A DNA stretch of 64,000 nt from Aphrophora alni (Eukaryota; Arthropoda; Insecta; Hemiptera; Aphrophoridae), in the NCBI GenBank assembly GCA_963513935.1, contig OY740777.1, positions 18,571,271 through 18,635,270 of the forward strand, read 5' to 3'. Below are positions 1 to 10,337 of the stretch, piece after piece; the first letter of the stretch is position 1, and every line of letters begins with the position of its first letter. The notes beneath the pieces were generated by a model, which was not told the DNA's origin, did not search any database, and was given only the letters and a program-made list of their open reading frames with translations. The position numbers and the translations under genes were made by a program.

Positions 1-716
1 CACATGTTTATACTGTACACAACTTATATAAATACAGGGACACATTTTAATTTGCCTGATAACCAACTAACAATACTTTACTGGATTACATTTTCATACT
101 ACTGTTATGTTCCTTGCATTCATATTTCCCGAATTTTTACAATCCGAGTTTTTTATACGTTTTATTTTACATTACCCTTTTTTATTTTTTTATTTGCCTT
201 TGTGGCTTCAATTACAATAATTGAGAGTTTTTTAATTAATTAATTGTTTATTTGTTTAAGTTTTTTTTTTTCTAAGTTTTTCCTAGTTTATTAGTTAAAC
301 TTCTTTCTTCCAGAATCCTAACTACTCCGATTCTCCTAACAACTTTTACGCATAATTAATTTTCTGGTAATTAATATGCAACCCCTATACACCCCTGACT
401 CGTGTATTAGGCCATTCCAGGCACCTGATTTGTTCGTAGGTTATATTCGAACGTTTTCTTCCTGGATCTGTATTACTATTTAATTTAAAACTAGCAAACA
501 CATTAGCATGTAAGATAGAAATACTTAGGCCTTTTTATCAATTGAGATGCGTTGAGTTGTTTATTTAGGCCTACTTCCTTCATTTCAGTCTTCTCAGTCT
601 GCCGTGTTCCCTCTCTCCACTTCCGTCGACCTTGAACTTCCCTTGACTTTAGTTCCGCTGTGTTGCAAACCGTCCCATCCTAGCCTACTTTAGTTCCTGT
701 CTTTTTCTATCTTCAT
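1..716. other. Non-coding stretch left of the gag-pro unit
   Basis: AT-rich sequence with stops in all frames except a short 79-codon frame that resembles nothing known. On the minus strand this is downstream of the protease-like frame, where reverse transcriptase or a 3' LTR would be expected. I see no YxDD-type reverse transcriptase motif, and no convincing match to the sequence right of the primer-binding-site-like motif. It may be the 3' untranslated part of the retroelement or an LTR of unrelated-looking sequence. Confidence 0.4.
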
Positions 717-2309
717 TCATTGCGTGTTTACTAATTCATAATATTTACATTTGATATCTTTCTTCACTCCTTGTCTAAGTCCACACAGCTGACTTCCAAT
801 TTGGCCTACTTTCTCTTTGTACCGTACATGTTTCCTACTTAATTTAGTTTTATATACAACAGAAATATCAGTGTTTTTAAATCTGACTTTAGACATTTTT
901 CCACGCACTTTTGACAGTTGATTGTAGTCACGCGTGTCTGTTCCTCCTACAGATATTAATTCTTCTTGTGATTGTTTATTATTATACTTTTTATTGTTAA
1001 TCGAGTGGTCGGAATATTTACAGTGTAGTGCAGTGCTTGACTTCGCCTGATTTGGATTACAACGCTTATTTGGATATTTACAGTTTCGGCTACTTTGGCT
1101 GCGTCGCGACGCGTAGTTGGTAACTGGATATTTTTCACCACTATACCTAACTTTAATTGGTACATTAATCTTTTTTAATGCCCTATTACGCGAAATTTCG
1201 TCCTTGGCTTCTTTAGATAGCATCTTAGGTACGATTAAATTTTTGGATTTTTGCCCCTTCCTTCGTTGAACAGATAACCCCTTCGGTATCATTTGATCCA
1301 ACCCTTCTTCGTTTTGTATCCTAACCTTATCAATATTCCTAGCTGTTGTGTCCGGCTTCCTATCTTGACTCATGCTACAATTCCCTTCCATTACATCGTT
1401 GATGCCCGTTTTTTCTATTTTCGGTACATTAACGATTTCAGCTTTGTTTACTAACTCATTTATGCTAATTTCATTTTCATTTAACTTATTGGTTTGGAGT
1501 TTAGTATTTATCGCCTCGATTTTGTCGGATTTAATTACCTCTGATTTAATTAAATTTATTGATTTATTGTTTTTATAGTATCGGGAATTAATATTAAAAC
1601 ATTTTCCCTTTAAACGTGTTATTGCAACTTTTTTGTCAATAAACGGGATTTTAATATTATCCTGACCTATTTTAAACATTGCAAATTTTTCTTGCATGTT
1701 TATTTTGGCTTGTAAATTATATAAAAGGTCACATCCCATAATTATCCTAGATTTTAGACCTTTTACTACCAAAAATTGTAGATCTACGCATTTATCTAAC
1801 AGTTTAATTTCAATTAGGACTTGCTTGTTAATTTTTTGCACCTTCCCTTTTAATGCCCCAATTATTTCTAGGCACGCTACCGGTAATTCTAAGATTTTGA
1901 CATCTTCCGATTTTAATTGATCGAGGTAATCCTGTTGGATAACGCTTACTTCAGCTCCTGTGTCAATCTCAAGGTAACCGGTACTTGTTCCAAGTTCGAC
2001 TGGAATCGCGGGTATTTCTTCTATGGGTTTTTCAGTTAAAATTGGCTCGTCCTTATTATCTAGCAAGTCTTCTCTAATATTGACATTTAAACTACCTAAT
2101 TGTTTAGGTTGATATTCGCGCTCCTTTTCGACGACTTTTTCGCCTACTTCAGGTTCGATCCTAGTACAAGGAGTAACTTTTTTATTTCCTAACTTTTTGG
2201 TATTTACCTGCACTTTAACTTTTTTTACTTTAATCTTTTGTTTTATTGTTTTTTCTACAGCCCTGTCATTCCGAAAACATCCATCCTTTGGCAGAACCTC
2301 ACTTATTAG
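717..2309 (-). CDS. Retropepsin-like Pro frame of a Ty3-like element, read by -1 frameshift from gag
   Basis: This is probably the second part of a Gag-Pro polyprotein; the protease would cut the Gag precursor during particle maturation. Numbering from the GTG at 2213, LEIDTGAEVSVI sits near residues 81-92 and holds the catalytic Asp-Thr-Gly (84-86). IIMGCDLL near 157-164 matches the C-terminal retropepsin block. Residues 200-498 are Lys/Asn/Ser-rich and unrecognised, with no reverse transcriptase, RNase H or integrase motif. The GTG is unlikely to be a start, because the frame is open upstream for another 32 codons to the slippery heptamer at 2309-2315, which is where I place the beginning. 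The frame is intact over about 530 codons, suggesting a young or constrained copy. A spliced start or a domesticated role cannot be excluded. Confidence 0.75.
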   Translation of the reverse strand, partial: LISEVLPKDGCFRNDRAVEKTIKQKIKVKKVKVQVNTKKLGNKKVTPCTRIEPEVGEKVVEKEREYQPKQLGSLNVNIREDLLDNKDEPILTEKPIEEIPAIPVELGTSTGYLEIDTGAEVSVIQQDYLDQLKSEDVKILELPVACLEIIGALKGKVQKINKQVLIEIKLLDKCVDLQFLVVKGLKSRIIMGCDLLYNLQAKINMQEKFAMFKIGQDNIKIPFIDKKVAITRLKGKCFNINSRYYKNNKSINLIKSEVIKSDKIEAINTKLQTNKLNENEISINELVNKAEIVNVPKIEKTGINDVMEGNCSMSQDRKPDTTARNIDKVRIQNEEGLDQMIPKGLSVQRRKGQKSKNLIVPKMLSKEAKDEISRNRALKKINVPIKVRYSGEKYPVTNYASRRSQSSRNCKYPNKRCNPNQAKSSTALHCKYSDHSINNKKYNNKQSQEELISVGGTDTRDYNQLSKVRGKMSKVRFKNTDISVVYKTKLSRKHVRYKEKVGQIGSQLCGLRQGVKKDIKCKYYELVNTQ

Positions 2310-3433
2310 TTTTTTTTCTGCTGGTTAGGATTTGAGTTGAAAGGACGTGGTTTATTGGAACTTGGGTGATTAGAGTTATTCGGGTTTTGAGCATAGGATC
2401 TTTGGATAGGGGGGTTATTTCTAGGTGTGAAATTTTGCCTATTTTGCGTGTCTTGAGCGTCTTGGGGTCTGCCTCGCCGATTTTCCTCTATCATATCGAC
2501 ATTGTTTAAAAAGTTTATTGCATCTTGAATCGTTTCACTAGGCTTACCTATGCTTGCTAGCCTAATTTGTTCGCTAAAGTGTTGCATTACTGTGAATACT
2601 AGGAAACCTTCAGATAAGGGGGGATCTAAATCTCGAGCTTTATTTACTACCATACAGAAATATTCTGTTCTACTAGCATTCCCCTTCTCTACATACTTAT
2701 TGTTTTCGATATAATTTCTGATAGCTTTTTGTTTTTGTAGCGACCAGTAATTATTTAAAAATGCTTCCTTAAATTCGGCATACTTCATCTCTTCGCGGTT
2801 TGTTATGTTAAACCATTCGAGTGCATAACCTTTAAGATGGCGTCTAATGAATTTAATCTTCTCCCAATCTTCTAAATAGGGATTCAACTCGTCCATTAAC
2901 CCTTCTATGTCCCTTAAAAATTGTTTAGGCCTTTCTTTACTGTTTCCCCAAAATTCAATTTTCGTTGCTTCTCTCTCATAACGCGGCATCATTATTCCTA
3001 CACTCCTACTACCACCTCCCTGACTCAACACGTCTCCTATTTTCTTTTCGACGCGTTGCACCCGATTTTCCATTGTTCTGAAACCCTCATCTACTGTGTT
3101 CTTCATGGTGCTCGTCGTTTCTCCCAGAACATGGATCGTTCCTTCAATTTTCCCAAATTTCTCTTCCACCTTGGTATGTTGTTCCTTACACCTCACGCTT
3201 TCTTCCTCCAGGCTTCGTTCCAGGTCTCCCAGCTTTCCAGAGATTAAGTGGTATAATTCTTTTTGTTCCTTCTCTCGCTGTAACCTTTCTGCCTCCTTTT
3301 CTTCCCGGATTTTTTCATCCTTGAGCCGTCTTCTTTCCTCTTTTCTTTCCAGTTCTTCCTGATCTTTCTTCGCCCTTTCTTCTTTATCTTTTTTATATTG
3401 TTCGAAGAACTCTTTCATGGCCTTATCCGCCAT
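2306..3433 (-). CDS. Gag-like capsid protein of a Ty3/gypsy-type retroelement
   Basis: A 375-residue structural protein expected to assemble the particle that packages element RNA. Residues about 10-60 are almost all Lys/Glu/Arg/Gln and look like a long helix or coiled coil, and 61-135 continue as amphipathic helix. Residues about 150-320 look like the retrotransposon Gag capsid domain: FWGNSKERPKQFL near 161-173, an aromatic GYALEWF block near 202-208, then FKEAFLNNYW near 221-230. The tail (about 318-375) is Asn/Pro/Gln-rich and has no CCHC zinc knuckle. The start ATG at 3433 has A at -3 and G at +4, a good eukaryotic context. The frame ends directly after the slippery heptamer and is followed by the -1 protease frame. 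About 410 bp separate it from the primer-binding-site-like motif, a typical leader. Confidence 0.8.
   Translation of the reverse strand: MADKAMKEFFEQYKKDKEERAKKDQEELERKEERRRLKDEKIREEKEAERLQREKEQKELYHLISGKLGDLERSLEEESVRCKEQHTKVEEKFGKIEGTIHVLGETTSTMKNTVDEGFRTMENRVQRVEKKIGDVLSQGGGSRSVGIMMPRYEREATKIEFWGNSKERPKQFLRDIEGLMDELNPYLEDWEKIKFIRRHLKGYALEWFNITNREEMKYAEFKEAFLNNYWSLQKQKAIRNYIENNKYVEKGNASRTEYFCMVVNKARDLDPPLSEGFLVFTVMQHFSEQIRLASIGKPSETIQDAINFLNNVDMIEENRRGRPQDAQDTQNRQNFTPRNNPPIQRSYAQNPNNSNHPSSNKPRPFNSNPNQQKKN
2309..2315 (-). promoter_or_regulatory. -1 ribosomal frameshift slippery heptamer (A AAA AAC)
   Basis: On the minus strand the last gag codons read CAG AAA AAA AAC followed at once by TAA. 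The heptamer A AAA AAC has the X XXY YYZ phase in the gag frame. Slipping back one base there enters the protease frame, which is open without a stop from this point to 717. The same heptamer type serves gag-pro frameshifting in several retroviruses and LTR elements. No downstream pseudoknot was modelled. Confidence 0.75.
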
Positions 3434-3843
3434 TTTAACTTTTGCTTTTTATACTATTTTAATTTGATTTAATTGTTTTTATTTATTTAATTTTGTTTTG
3501 ATCTGTCGCGTCGGAAAACTCCCAATTATTTTTAATTTATTTTTACTCCAATCTTTTTAGGCCTACACCCCCAATTTTCCGATTTTACCACGACAAATGT
3601 AATTTATTGGTTAATTAATTTTAATATTTTAATTTCCTCTCTCCCCCTCTGAACCTTAATACGCGACACGAACCCGGGAAATACTTCAGACGTGGAAAAT
3701 AGCAGTAGTATGGCTTAATATTAAACACAATTCTAAAGCTAACATACACAGTTTCAAGCACAAATAAATTTACGTTAGTTTTTTGACTGAATTTTACTTT
3801 TGGTTAATTTTTTAACCACAAGTGAAATCGAGCCAACACCGAA
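3434..3843 (-). other. Putative gag leader
   Basis: No gene is visible. The stretch lies between the primer-binding-site-like motif and the gag ATG, the position of the packaging leader in LTR elements. It is AT-rich with one GC-richer patch near 3660-3690. Confidence 0.4.
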
Positions 3844-3970
3844 GGGCGCCAACTCTCTAACGGTAAGCCCCACGTTGGGCGCCGACTCTCTAACGGTAAA
3901 CCTTTTCTTGGTTAAGTTGAATGATGTTTTCGGACCCCACTTTTTATTGGGACGCCGATTTATTCAACGG
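3844..3970. repeat. Short direct repeats around the primer-binding-site-like motif
   Basis: The 23-bp unit beginning GGGCGCC(A/G)ACTCTCTAACG occurs at 3844-3866 and 3877-3899 (33-bp spacing, one mismatch). A third, degenerate unit (GGGACGCCGATTTATTCAACGG) lies near 3949-3970. Duplicated PBS-proximal sequence could come from template switching or from a partial LTR end. Confidence 0.65.
3867..3884 (-). promoter_or_regulatory. Candidate tRNA primer-binding site
   Basis: The minus strand reads GGCGCCCAACGTGGGGC, the type of sequence used as a tRNA primer-binding site by many Ty3/gypsy elements and retroviruses. A second TGGCGCCC lies at 3844-3851 on the same strand. The position upstream of gag and the orientation fit. 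The LTR end that should abut it was not defined, so the exact site is uncertain. Confidence 0.55.
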
Positions 3971-5240
3971 TTTTTCGTTTGAGAATAAGTTATTTCCACC
4001 TACTGGAAGTTTTATAGGCAATCTCGCTTTGTTTGGCCTAGGTGAAATAACTATGTGTCGAATATTCAGTTTTCTGAATATCCTGACTAAAAAAAAAAAA
4101 CTTCTACGTTATACTTCCAGTACTTTATATTTGATTCTAGCTCAGTTAGGACACAAGTGAATGATTTTACTTTTTGTAAACCTCTGAGTAGTGAGTACAC
4201 TGAAACTAACCTTGTAAATTGTTTATTTGTGCTTGCAAATATTTTATGAAATTTCACTGTATCAATTCTTAATCTATAACTCATAAACTATTTGGATATT
4301 TGAATACTAGGTGTTTTTTGTAAATAATAAATTTTTTTATAAAGCAAATAAAATTTTAATAATTCTCTTTTTTTTTTTTTTATTTCAAACATAAAATAAA
4401 ACTTTTTGGATTTTACTTTCTCCAACAAATACAAAATAATAACTTTCCTTTCAATTTAATAATAAAATCTTAAACTACAAGGCAGAACCAATTATTTACC
4501 TAACTATAATTTATTCTAATATTTTATACCCAATTTGATTTAATTAATATTTTAATAAAAGATTTAATTCGAATTTACGATTTAATGAATTTAATTTTTA
4601 ATTAATAATACAAATATTTTATCTAATCTAACATCCTAAGTAACCCAGTATTTTAAAATAAATTTATTTGAATTTATTTCAGGCAAATTTAATCAGGGAC
4701 TAACGTATTTACGTTTCTACCGACCTTTTCACAACTGTCCAGGCGTCGCGACGTTTGATATGAAGTCCGCGAGCGTTGTTTAGCGATGGCAGGCTACAGA
4801 TGCTCTGCGTGCTGGTTAAGTTGTCTCGTTGATGAAGGTTGATCCCTGTAGGGTTGTCTGGAAGAATGTTGGATGAATTTTTAAAGATGGTTGTGGTGAT
4901 GTCGTGTCTGAAGTCCCGGTTCGGCTATTCTCTCGACGTTAAAGTTGCATGTCCAAGTGGTCGCCTGGTGATGTCCTGGAGTCCTATCCGGAAGCTATAC
5001 GAATCACTCCATGTATCAGCTGCTATGTGGGTTATGTTACTTCTCCAGAATAATCCAAGTTAGGCCAACTTTGTAATGACTAAGTTGCCACTGACGTTCT
5101 TGTAGATTATAGTTGTGTCTATTGCTGCATTCCAAATTAATATCGCAATGACGTATGTTCACACTTGTTATACAAATTATTAGGTTAACTAAGAAAATAC
5201 TTAGCTTTTTGCATACTATGGTATTTTATAAAAAACGAGA

Positions 5241-5312
5241 TCAAGGCTCGATGTGTTCACTTACATCGCAGAAATATCAAGGCTCGATGTGTTCACTTAC
5301 ATCGAAGAAATA
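5241..5312. repeat. 36-bp tandem duplication
   Basis: Two copies (5241-5276 and 5277-5312) of a unit beginning TCAAGGCTCGATGTGTTCAC differ at one base. A third copy begins at 5313 and fades. On the minus strand the pair lies just downstream of a TATA-like box. Confidence 0.85.
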
Positions 5313-5342
5313 TCAAGACTCTCGAGTTTCCCCGAGCAATCG

Positions 5343-5350
5343 TTTATATA
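5343..5350 (-). promoter_or_regulatory. Candidate TATA box of the putative LTR
   Basis: The minus strand reads TATATAAA in a locally GC-richer setting, pointing toward gag. The distance to gag (about 1.9 kb) would require a long LTR plus leader. No initiator is obvious. Confidence 0.3.
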
Positions 5351-6486
5351 GACTCATCTTCAGCCAGCCCCTTCTACCGTACAACTCTTATCTCTCTCCG
5401 TGCAGTTTTGGCTATCGAAAATCCTTTTCCTTTGTAACTCCTCCAGGGTTTTCCCTATTTTATTGAGAGTGACATTTTTGAATTCAGCTCGTTGTCTTCT
5501 TTACCCACGAACTCGAGTGATGTTCGTACGATTCTTGGTTCGCGTATACGACCCGCGCACGTTTTTCCGCGGCCATTTCTCCCGGAAAAGTCTTTGTTTT
5601 TTGTTTTTCCCGGTTTTTTGTTTTCACTTCTTTATGTCCTTTTGGTTTGTGTTAACTAGCCGGATTTTCTCTTTTTTTCTGCTTCTGGTTGTCTTGCTGT
5701 AGGGTTAGGGAATTAAACGATTTTCTACAAACTTGGGCTTTCCTTTACTCCCGAAACATATTTTAAATACTGGATTATTTTTACATAACTACGTTATCAG
5801 CATACTATTTAGCGTTTTGAGTTAATAAAAATTTAAGTTTAACTTTTTATCTTGCTGTAAAGGTGCGAATTCTGTCACCTTTTTCCTTTAATAAAATTTC
5901 AAGTTTTTCTTTTTAATTATACATTTTGTTTATCATTACTAAAATTTGTTTTGGTTAGAATTCAAAAAACTTTCTTTTTTATATACTTTTTTATCATTTG
6001 AACTTAGTGAATTAACATTAACTTTTTTATTTAACGAAATTTCGCAAAAACTTATTTTACCTTTATTTTAGGCCTTCTTATGAAAAGCCTGAAAAACCTT
6101 TTCTTTTTCAATTTAGAGGAATTTTGAATTTCTCCTCATACTTTAATAGTCTGTATTTTACGTAACTTTGTGACTTTATATTATCTAATCTTGCAGTAAA
6201 TACACACGCGGTTAGCGTAATGCATTTCCTGAAGATATTTGTTTTTATTTAATTTCTGGATTTTGGCTTCCCGTATTAATTTTTAAGTATTTTTTACAAG
6301 TCCTTATTCCTTTTCGAACAGGCAGGGTCCAAGAGTTTAACTTAGCCAGATAACTACACTCCCGCGTCAACATGATTTTCGTGACCTACATGCGGCTTTA
6401 GCCCGCGGTAAGTCCGGACTATTCAAATTTATAAAATTAATTACAAATTCAAAATCCAGGACCTACAACGGGTTGTGTCCGTTGTA

Positions 6487-6487
<1 letters not shown>

Positions 6488-6527
<40 letters not shown>
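6488..6527. repeat. (TA)n microsatellite
   Basis: About 19 alternating TA dinucleotides, uninterrupted. This length is prone to slippage and cruciform extrusion. Confidence 0.95.
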
Positions 6528-6529
<2 letters not shown>

Positions 6530-6530
<1 letters not shown>

Positions 6531-8240
6531 ACTTACATGTTTCTCTTGTGTCTTAACTTTGGCGGACTTCCAAAGTGTAAATATATGAAAGAGTCTCCAC
6601 TAGTTACGTTAGTATCAGTTGTTTCTATAAGAATGTTACATTTAAAAAATGACATTTTTGAGAATAATGTAGATATTTGTGGTTGATGGGATGTTAGGTT
6701 AGGTTACATAGAGAATTGAAAAGTAAAAATGTACATCTAATTTAGCGTATTAAGGTTAGTACACGGGATATGAATAAAAACTGTTAAAAATGGCCGCCAT
6801 TTGGACAATTTTTAATTTCAATGTTTTGGATTTCAATATAGTTTTATACGAGCATACTAGAGTCCTCTATTCCAAATTTAATGTAAATTTGTATGGCTGT
6901 TATCGTACAAAGTACAGTCGACAATGGTGAAAATAACTTTTTCAGTTTCCTAATTCCATGAAATGTGAAGATGAGTCAATTAACGTGTAAGTATATCCAT
7001 TTATACTTCGTATACTGGCCAAGTAAAAAGAGAGCGATTAATTATTGTTGAAACATGGTTTCGTGTGTAGGAGAGGACAGGATAGGAAAATCCCCATAGA
7101 CTTGTTTACATTGGTGGCAAGAGTTAAACAGCTATAGAATAGACATGAGCTGTTATAATCACATCAGATCGGCCGTCTGCAGCTGCCATTGTACAATGCG
7201 TGGCGTTTCCTTGTTAACTGAAACTATATTACTTTTGCTAAATTATATATTGCACTCCCCGATGGGCTTAATAACTTTTGAACGTATAACAGCAGAAAAA
7301 TACGCTGTAAAACATTGTACAAAGTTTCCAAAACCAAATAAAAACTTACTAAATATATCAGTTCGGTAGTTGTCAGTAAAAAAAGTGAAAATGAGCAATG
7401 GACGTCGACTTAAACCAAATTAATTATAGCGTCTAAACTTGATTAGCTTGTACTAGAACCGCGGTTTGTACGTAAATGATTAAAACCGAACGGTGGTCAA
7501 GGTCAACTTTTGGTTTTTACCAATTATTCCTGAACTTGAAGTTATTTTTGAACTCGTGCTCACAATTTTACATAAATTTGAACGAAATCGGTAGTTCTGA
7601 TTTTGAGAACATATGTCTTTTATTACAGGCTCATGCCAAATTGTTTTAATCTTCACCGATAATCTATAAACTTACATATGACGCAGAATACGTTTTGTTT
7701 GGATCTATGAAACTTAATTTAAGTAAAATTTAATGAAATCGTTGTTATTGGTCATTTTAATAATACTTAATTTTGTATTTTTTTTTTGTTATGATAAAAA
7801 TCGTCAAATTTTGAATTATGGAAAAAAAATATCTAGAAATGGCCAAAAAATGCTCACATGCCAAATTTTATTATAATCGGTTCACCGGTTTGGGCTGTAG
7901 AGTATAGTATAGACGACAGACAAACGGAATGACATAATTCCCAAAATAATTTTATGAGGTCAAGGAACTTGGAAATTCTCTACATCCATTAGTTAGACCC
8001 ACCATATAACTTTCTCTATAGGCTACTTTTTCTAGGCGAAAAAGTAAAAATAATTTGACTACACCTGTTATTATAATTGTACTAGTCCTACCTTGTTGTA
8101 TATAATATAATTTTGCTAGCCCAAAAAGAAGTTACCCCAGAGGGTGTAAATTAACAAATTTCAAATGCCCTTGAACTTATTTTCCCTTCAAATTGTTTAA
8201 AGGCGAGAAACCTCTTGGTTGTTATCGGCTGATACAGAAA
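6530..8240. other. Non-coding, old dispersed repeat DNA
   Basis: No gene recognised. It contains fragments of a family found across the window. Signatures are 'aacgaaatcggtagttctga' near 7570, a 'taatcggttcaccggtttg' type end near 7875 and 'gttgtcagtaaaaaaagtga' near 7370. Related stretches lie near 13.5, 22.3-22.9, 26.7-27.1, 28.5-28.8, 39.8, 50.5, 55.4 and 59.4-59.7 kb. Confidence 0.5.
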
Positions 8241-8340
8241 GGAACAACGGAAGATAACAAGAGTTGGTTAAGAGAGACTAGATAGGGTGGATGAAAGAGA
8301 GTGATCTAACCCTAGACTACACCCAAATGTAAGGTTTTAA
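8241..8340 (-). repeat. SINE-like repeat copy (minus)
   Basis: The reverse complement of the shared consensus: a GGTTAGATCnC-like block, a CTCTCTTnACCAACTCTTGTT block and the pyrimidine-rich stretch between them. The TAGCTGGAT end is missing. Confidence 0.65.
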
Positions 8341-8805
8341 TCAAAACATTATAAAGAGTAAAATATCACTAATCTCTTTATATCAATATGGTTTTTAATA
8401 ATCAAAAATGAACTTTGTATACATCCTGTAGAAAACCAACTAATAATGAATGTAATGCATTTTCCAGTAAAAATTGATAGTTTTCAAAATTACTGAACTG
8501 ACATTTTTGATGAGGAATATTTTTAGTTGGATGGGTGAGAAAGTTTGTGCAATATTTTTGCACAGTTTGTGTTTACCATTTCAAAATGTATAAAGGGATG
8601 AGACATCAGGTGTATTGATTTACCCACACTGTCAAACATATTACCAACCCTTATTTTCACATGTCACTTCACTTTATACATATTCGAAATATTATTACAC
8701 CGGACAGAAATGTAATTTAAAAGCTATTGAATCGATAGGGAATAAACTCGATTTAAACCAAATACGTTGTACGCTGGTGTTGTGTTTATCATAAGCGAAG
8801 CAAAC

Positions 8806-9070
8806 TAATAATAATAATAATAATAATAATTTATTTTATTTATCATGTGCAAGATTATACACTATAAAAAATACAAAATTCACAATAAAACATATCACAA
8901 CAAATAAAAATATAATACAATACTCCAAATAGCTTATTTAAAAGAAAATATAATTTTAAAAACTGACACAAACAAAATTGCACAAGAGAAGTGTAGGAGG
9001 TCCTTAGGAAAAGCCTCCATCATAATAGATATAATAATAGATAATAATAACCATAATAATAATAATTGGA
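8806..9070 (-). mobile_element. Candidate LINE 3' end with (TAA)n tail
   Basis: A run of TAA/ATA trinucleotides (about 8809-8831) is followed by TTTATTTTATTTATCATG. This resembles the tail layout of the well-supported LINE at 55998-56641, where a (TAA)n tail is followed by CTTTATTTATAC. No coding piece remains, so the call rests on that analogy. Confidence 0.35.
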
Positions 9071-9410
9071 CCCTCCATCATAATAGAAAATATTTAACAA
9101 GCAGAAATTGAAGATATCCCTCTACTATAAACAAATATTCTTAGCAGAAATTGAAGATATCTATATACTAAAAACAAATATTCTTAAAAGTAATTGTGAT
9201 TAGTTATCACAGAAATTAGTTATCACACAAATTAGTTATCACTTAGGATTTTATTTAAATATATCAATTTTTTAAATAATTTCATGTGTGTGTGGGGGGG
9301 GGGGTCCTAATGTACGGATTATTTTTCATGAAGAAACACATTTTGTAGTCGATGACGTTGAATATTATTACATATACATAAAGGAACTTGCGTGACGAAC
9401 CAGAACAAGT

Positions 9411-9624
9411 TTTAAAATAAAACAATACAAATTTTTTTGTAACTTCTACAATTTATTGTGAGTCTTGCCGACCATGGTTTCGCCAGTAACGGCATTGACG
9501 AGGCAACAATACAGACAGTCTGTATTGTTGCCTCGTCAATGCCGTTACTGGCGAAACCATGGTCGGCAAAACTCACAATAAATTGTAGAAGTTACAAAAA
9601 AAAATTGTATTGTTTTATTTTAAA
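9411..9624. repeat. Large near-perfect palindrome (foldback element)
   Basis: Arms of about 106 bp (9411-9516 and 9518-9624) are reverse complements around a single central base at 9517. I see one mismatch and one length difference in a poly-A/T run. Each arm carries the 37-bp core starting GCCGACCATGGTTTCGCC (9467-9503, mirrored at 9531-9567), which recurs at 17.7, 45.7 and 61.6 kb. It would form a long hairpin. The 84-codon frame across it is a by-product of the symmetry. Confidence 0.9.
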
Positions 9625-10337
9625 CATGGATTTCTACCAAGTACCATCGGTCAATAGTATCGTTAGAACAAGTTTTGTTTGGACTAGTGGTGCATTCTCT
9701 TCGTCTAAGTGAAATAAATGGTGCACAAACATTCTCACTTACATTTGAAACGAAATCAGATCGTCTCCATAAATAACAGTTAGGTAATTGTGGTAAAAAA
9801 AGAGAAAGAAAATGAACTATACTAATATAAACATATTTGTATATTGAAATGAGGGCCCAAACACTTCCTAATTTTTGGAAATCATTTCCGACATTCTAGG
9901 CAACACCTAAATAATGTGACATATTTTATATATATTTTTGTAATTATAATTAACTCAAAAGAGCTGGTTACATAAGGTGGCGTTTGGTTAGACGGGGATA
10001 AGTTATTTGTGACTTCAATGGATAACGGGAATCACGTTAAGCCTTACCTTTGGTTAAGCCATACCTTGGGTATTAACTGTTGATTCCCCCAATAACTGAA
10101 ATACATTACAGATTTTGAATTTGATCTTATTCCTGCTACCCCTAATTTTGAGTTATTGAAAAAAGGACGTTTCCAAATATGGTTTATATGATTATATTCG
10201 ATCCATTCGTTGAGCGACGGTCCACGATTGTACAAACTACGGACAGACGTAATTATAAAACCATTATTTAGGTCTTATTGTCTCCACGAAAACGTTGACA
10301 TCTATATTTCACCCCTCATTACTTTGTCTCTACTATA

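Larger units (their letters stand above)
3900..6480. other. Region right of the primer-binding site, probably holding the 5' LTR
   Basis: There are no open frames of note, only short ones without recognisable domains. In an intact minus-strand element the 5' LTR would lie here. A TATA-like box (5343-5350) and a 36-bp tandem repeat (5241-5312) are present. I could not find a matching second LTR in 1-716, so the limits are unknown. Confidence 0.35.

Noticed and set aside
1..716. A 3' LTR matching the region right of the primer-binding-site-like motif
   Set aside because: Reading both regions on the minus strand gave no convincing shared stretch. A dot plot of 1-716 against 3880-6500 would decide.
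956..1165. 69-codon minus-strand frame inside the protease frame
   Set aside because: Alternative-frame shadow of the longer intact frame.
9458..9712. 84-codon frame across the palindrome
   Set aside because: Its two halves mirror each other because of the inverted repeat. The other copies of the core do not keep the frame.
10044..10235. 63-codon minus-strand frame with several aromatic residues
   Set aside because: No family resemblance, no splice context, and a length expected by chance.
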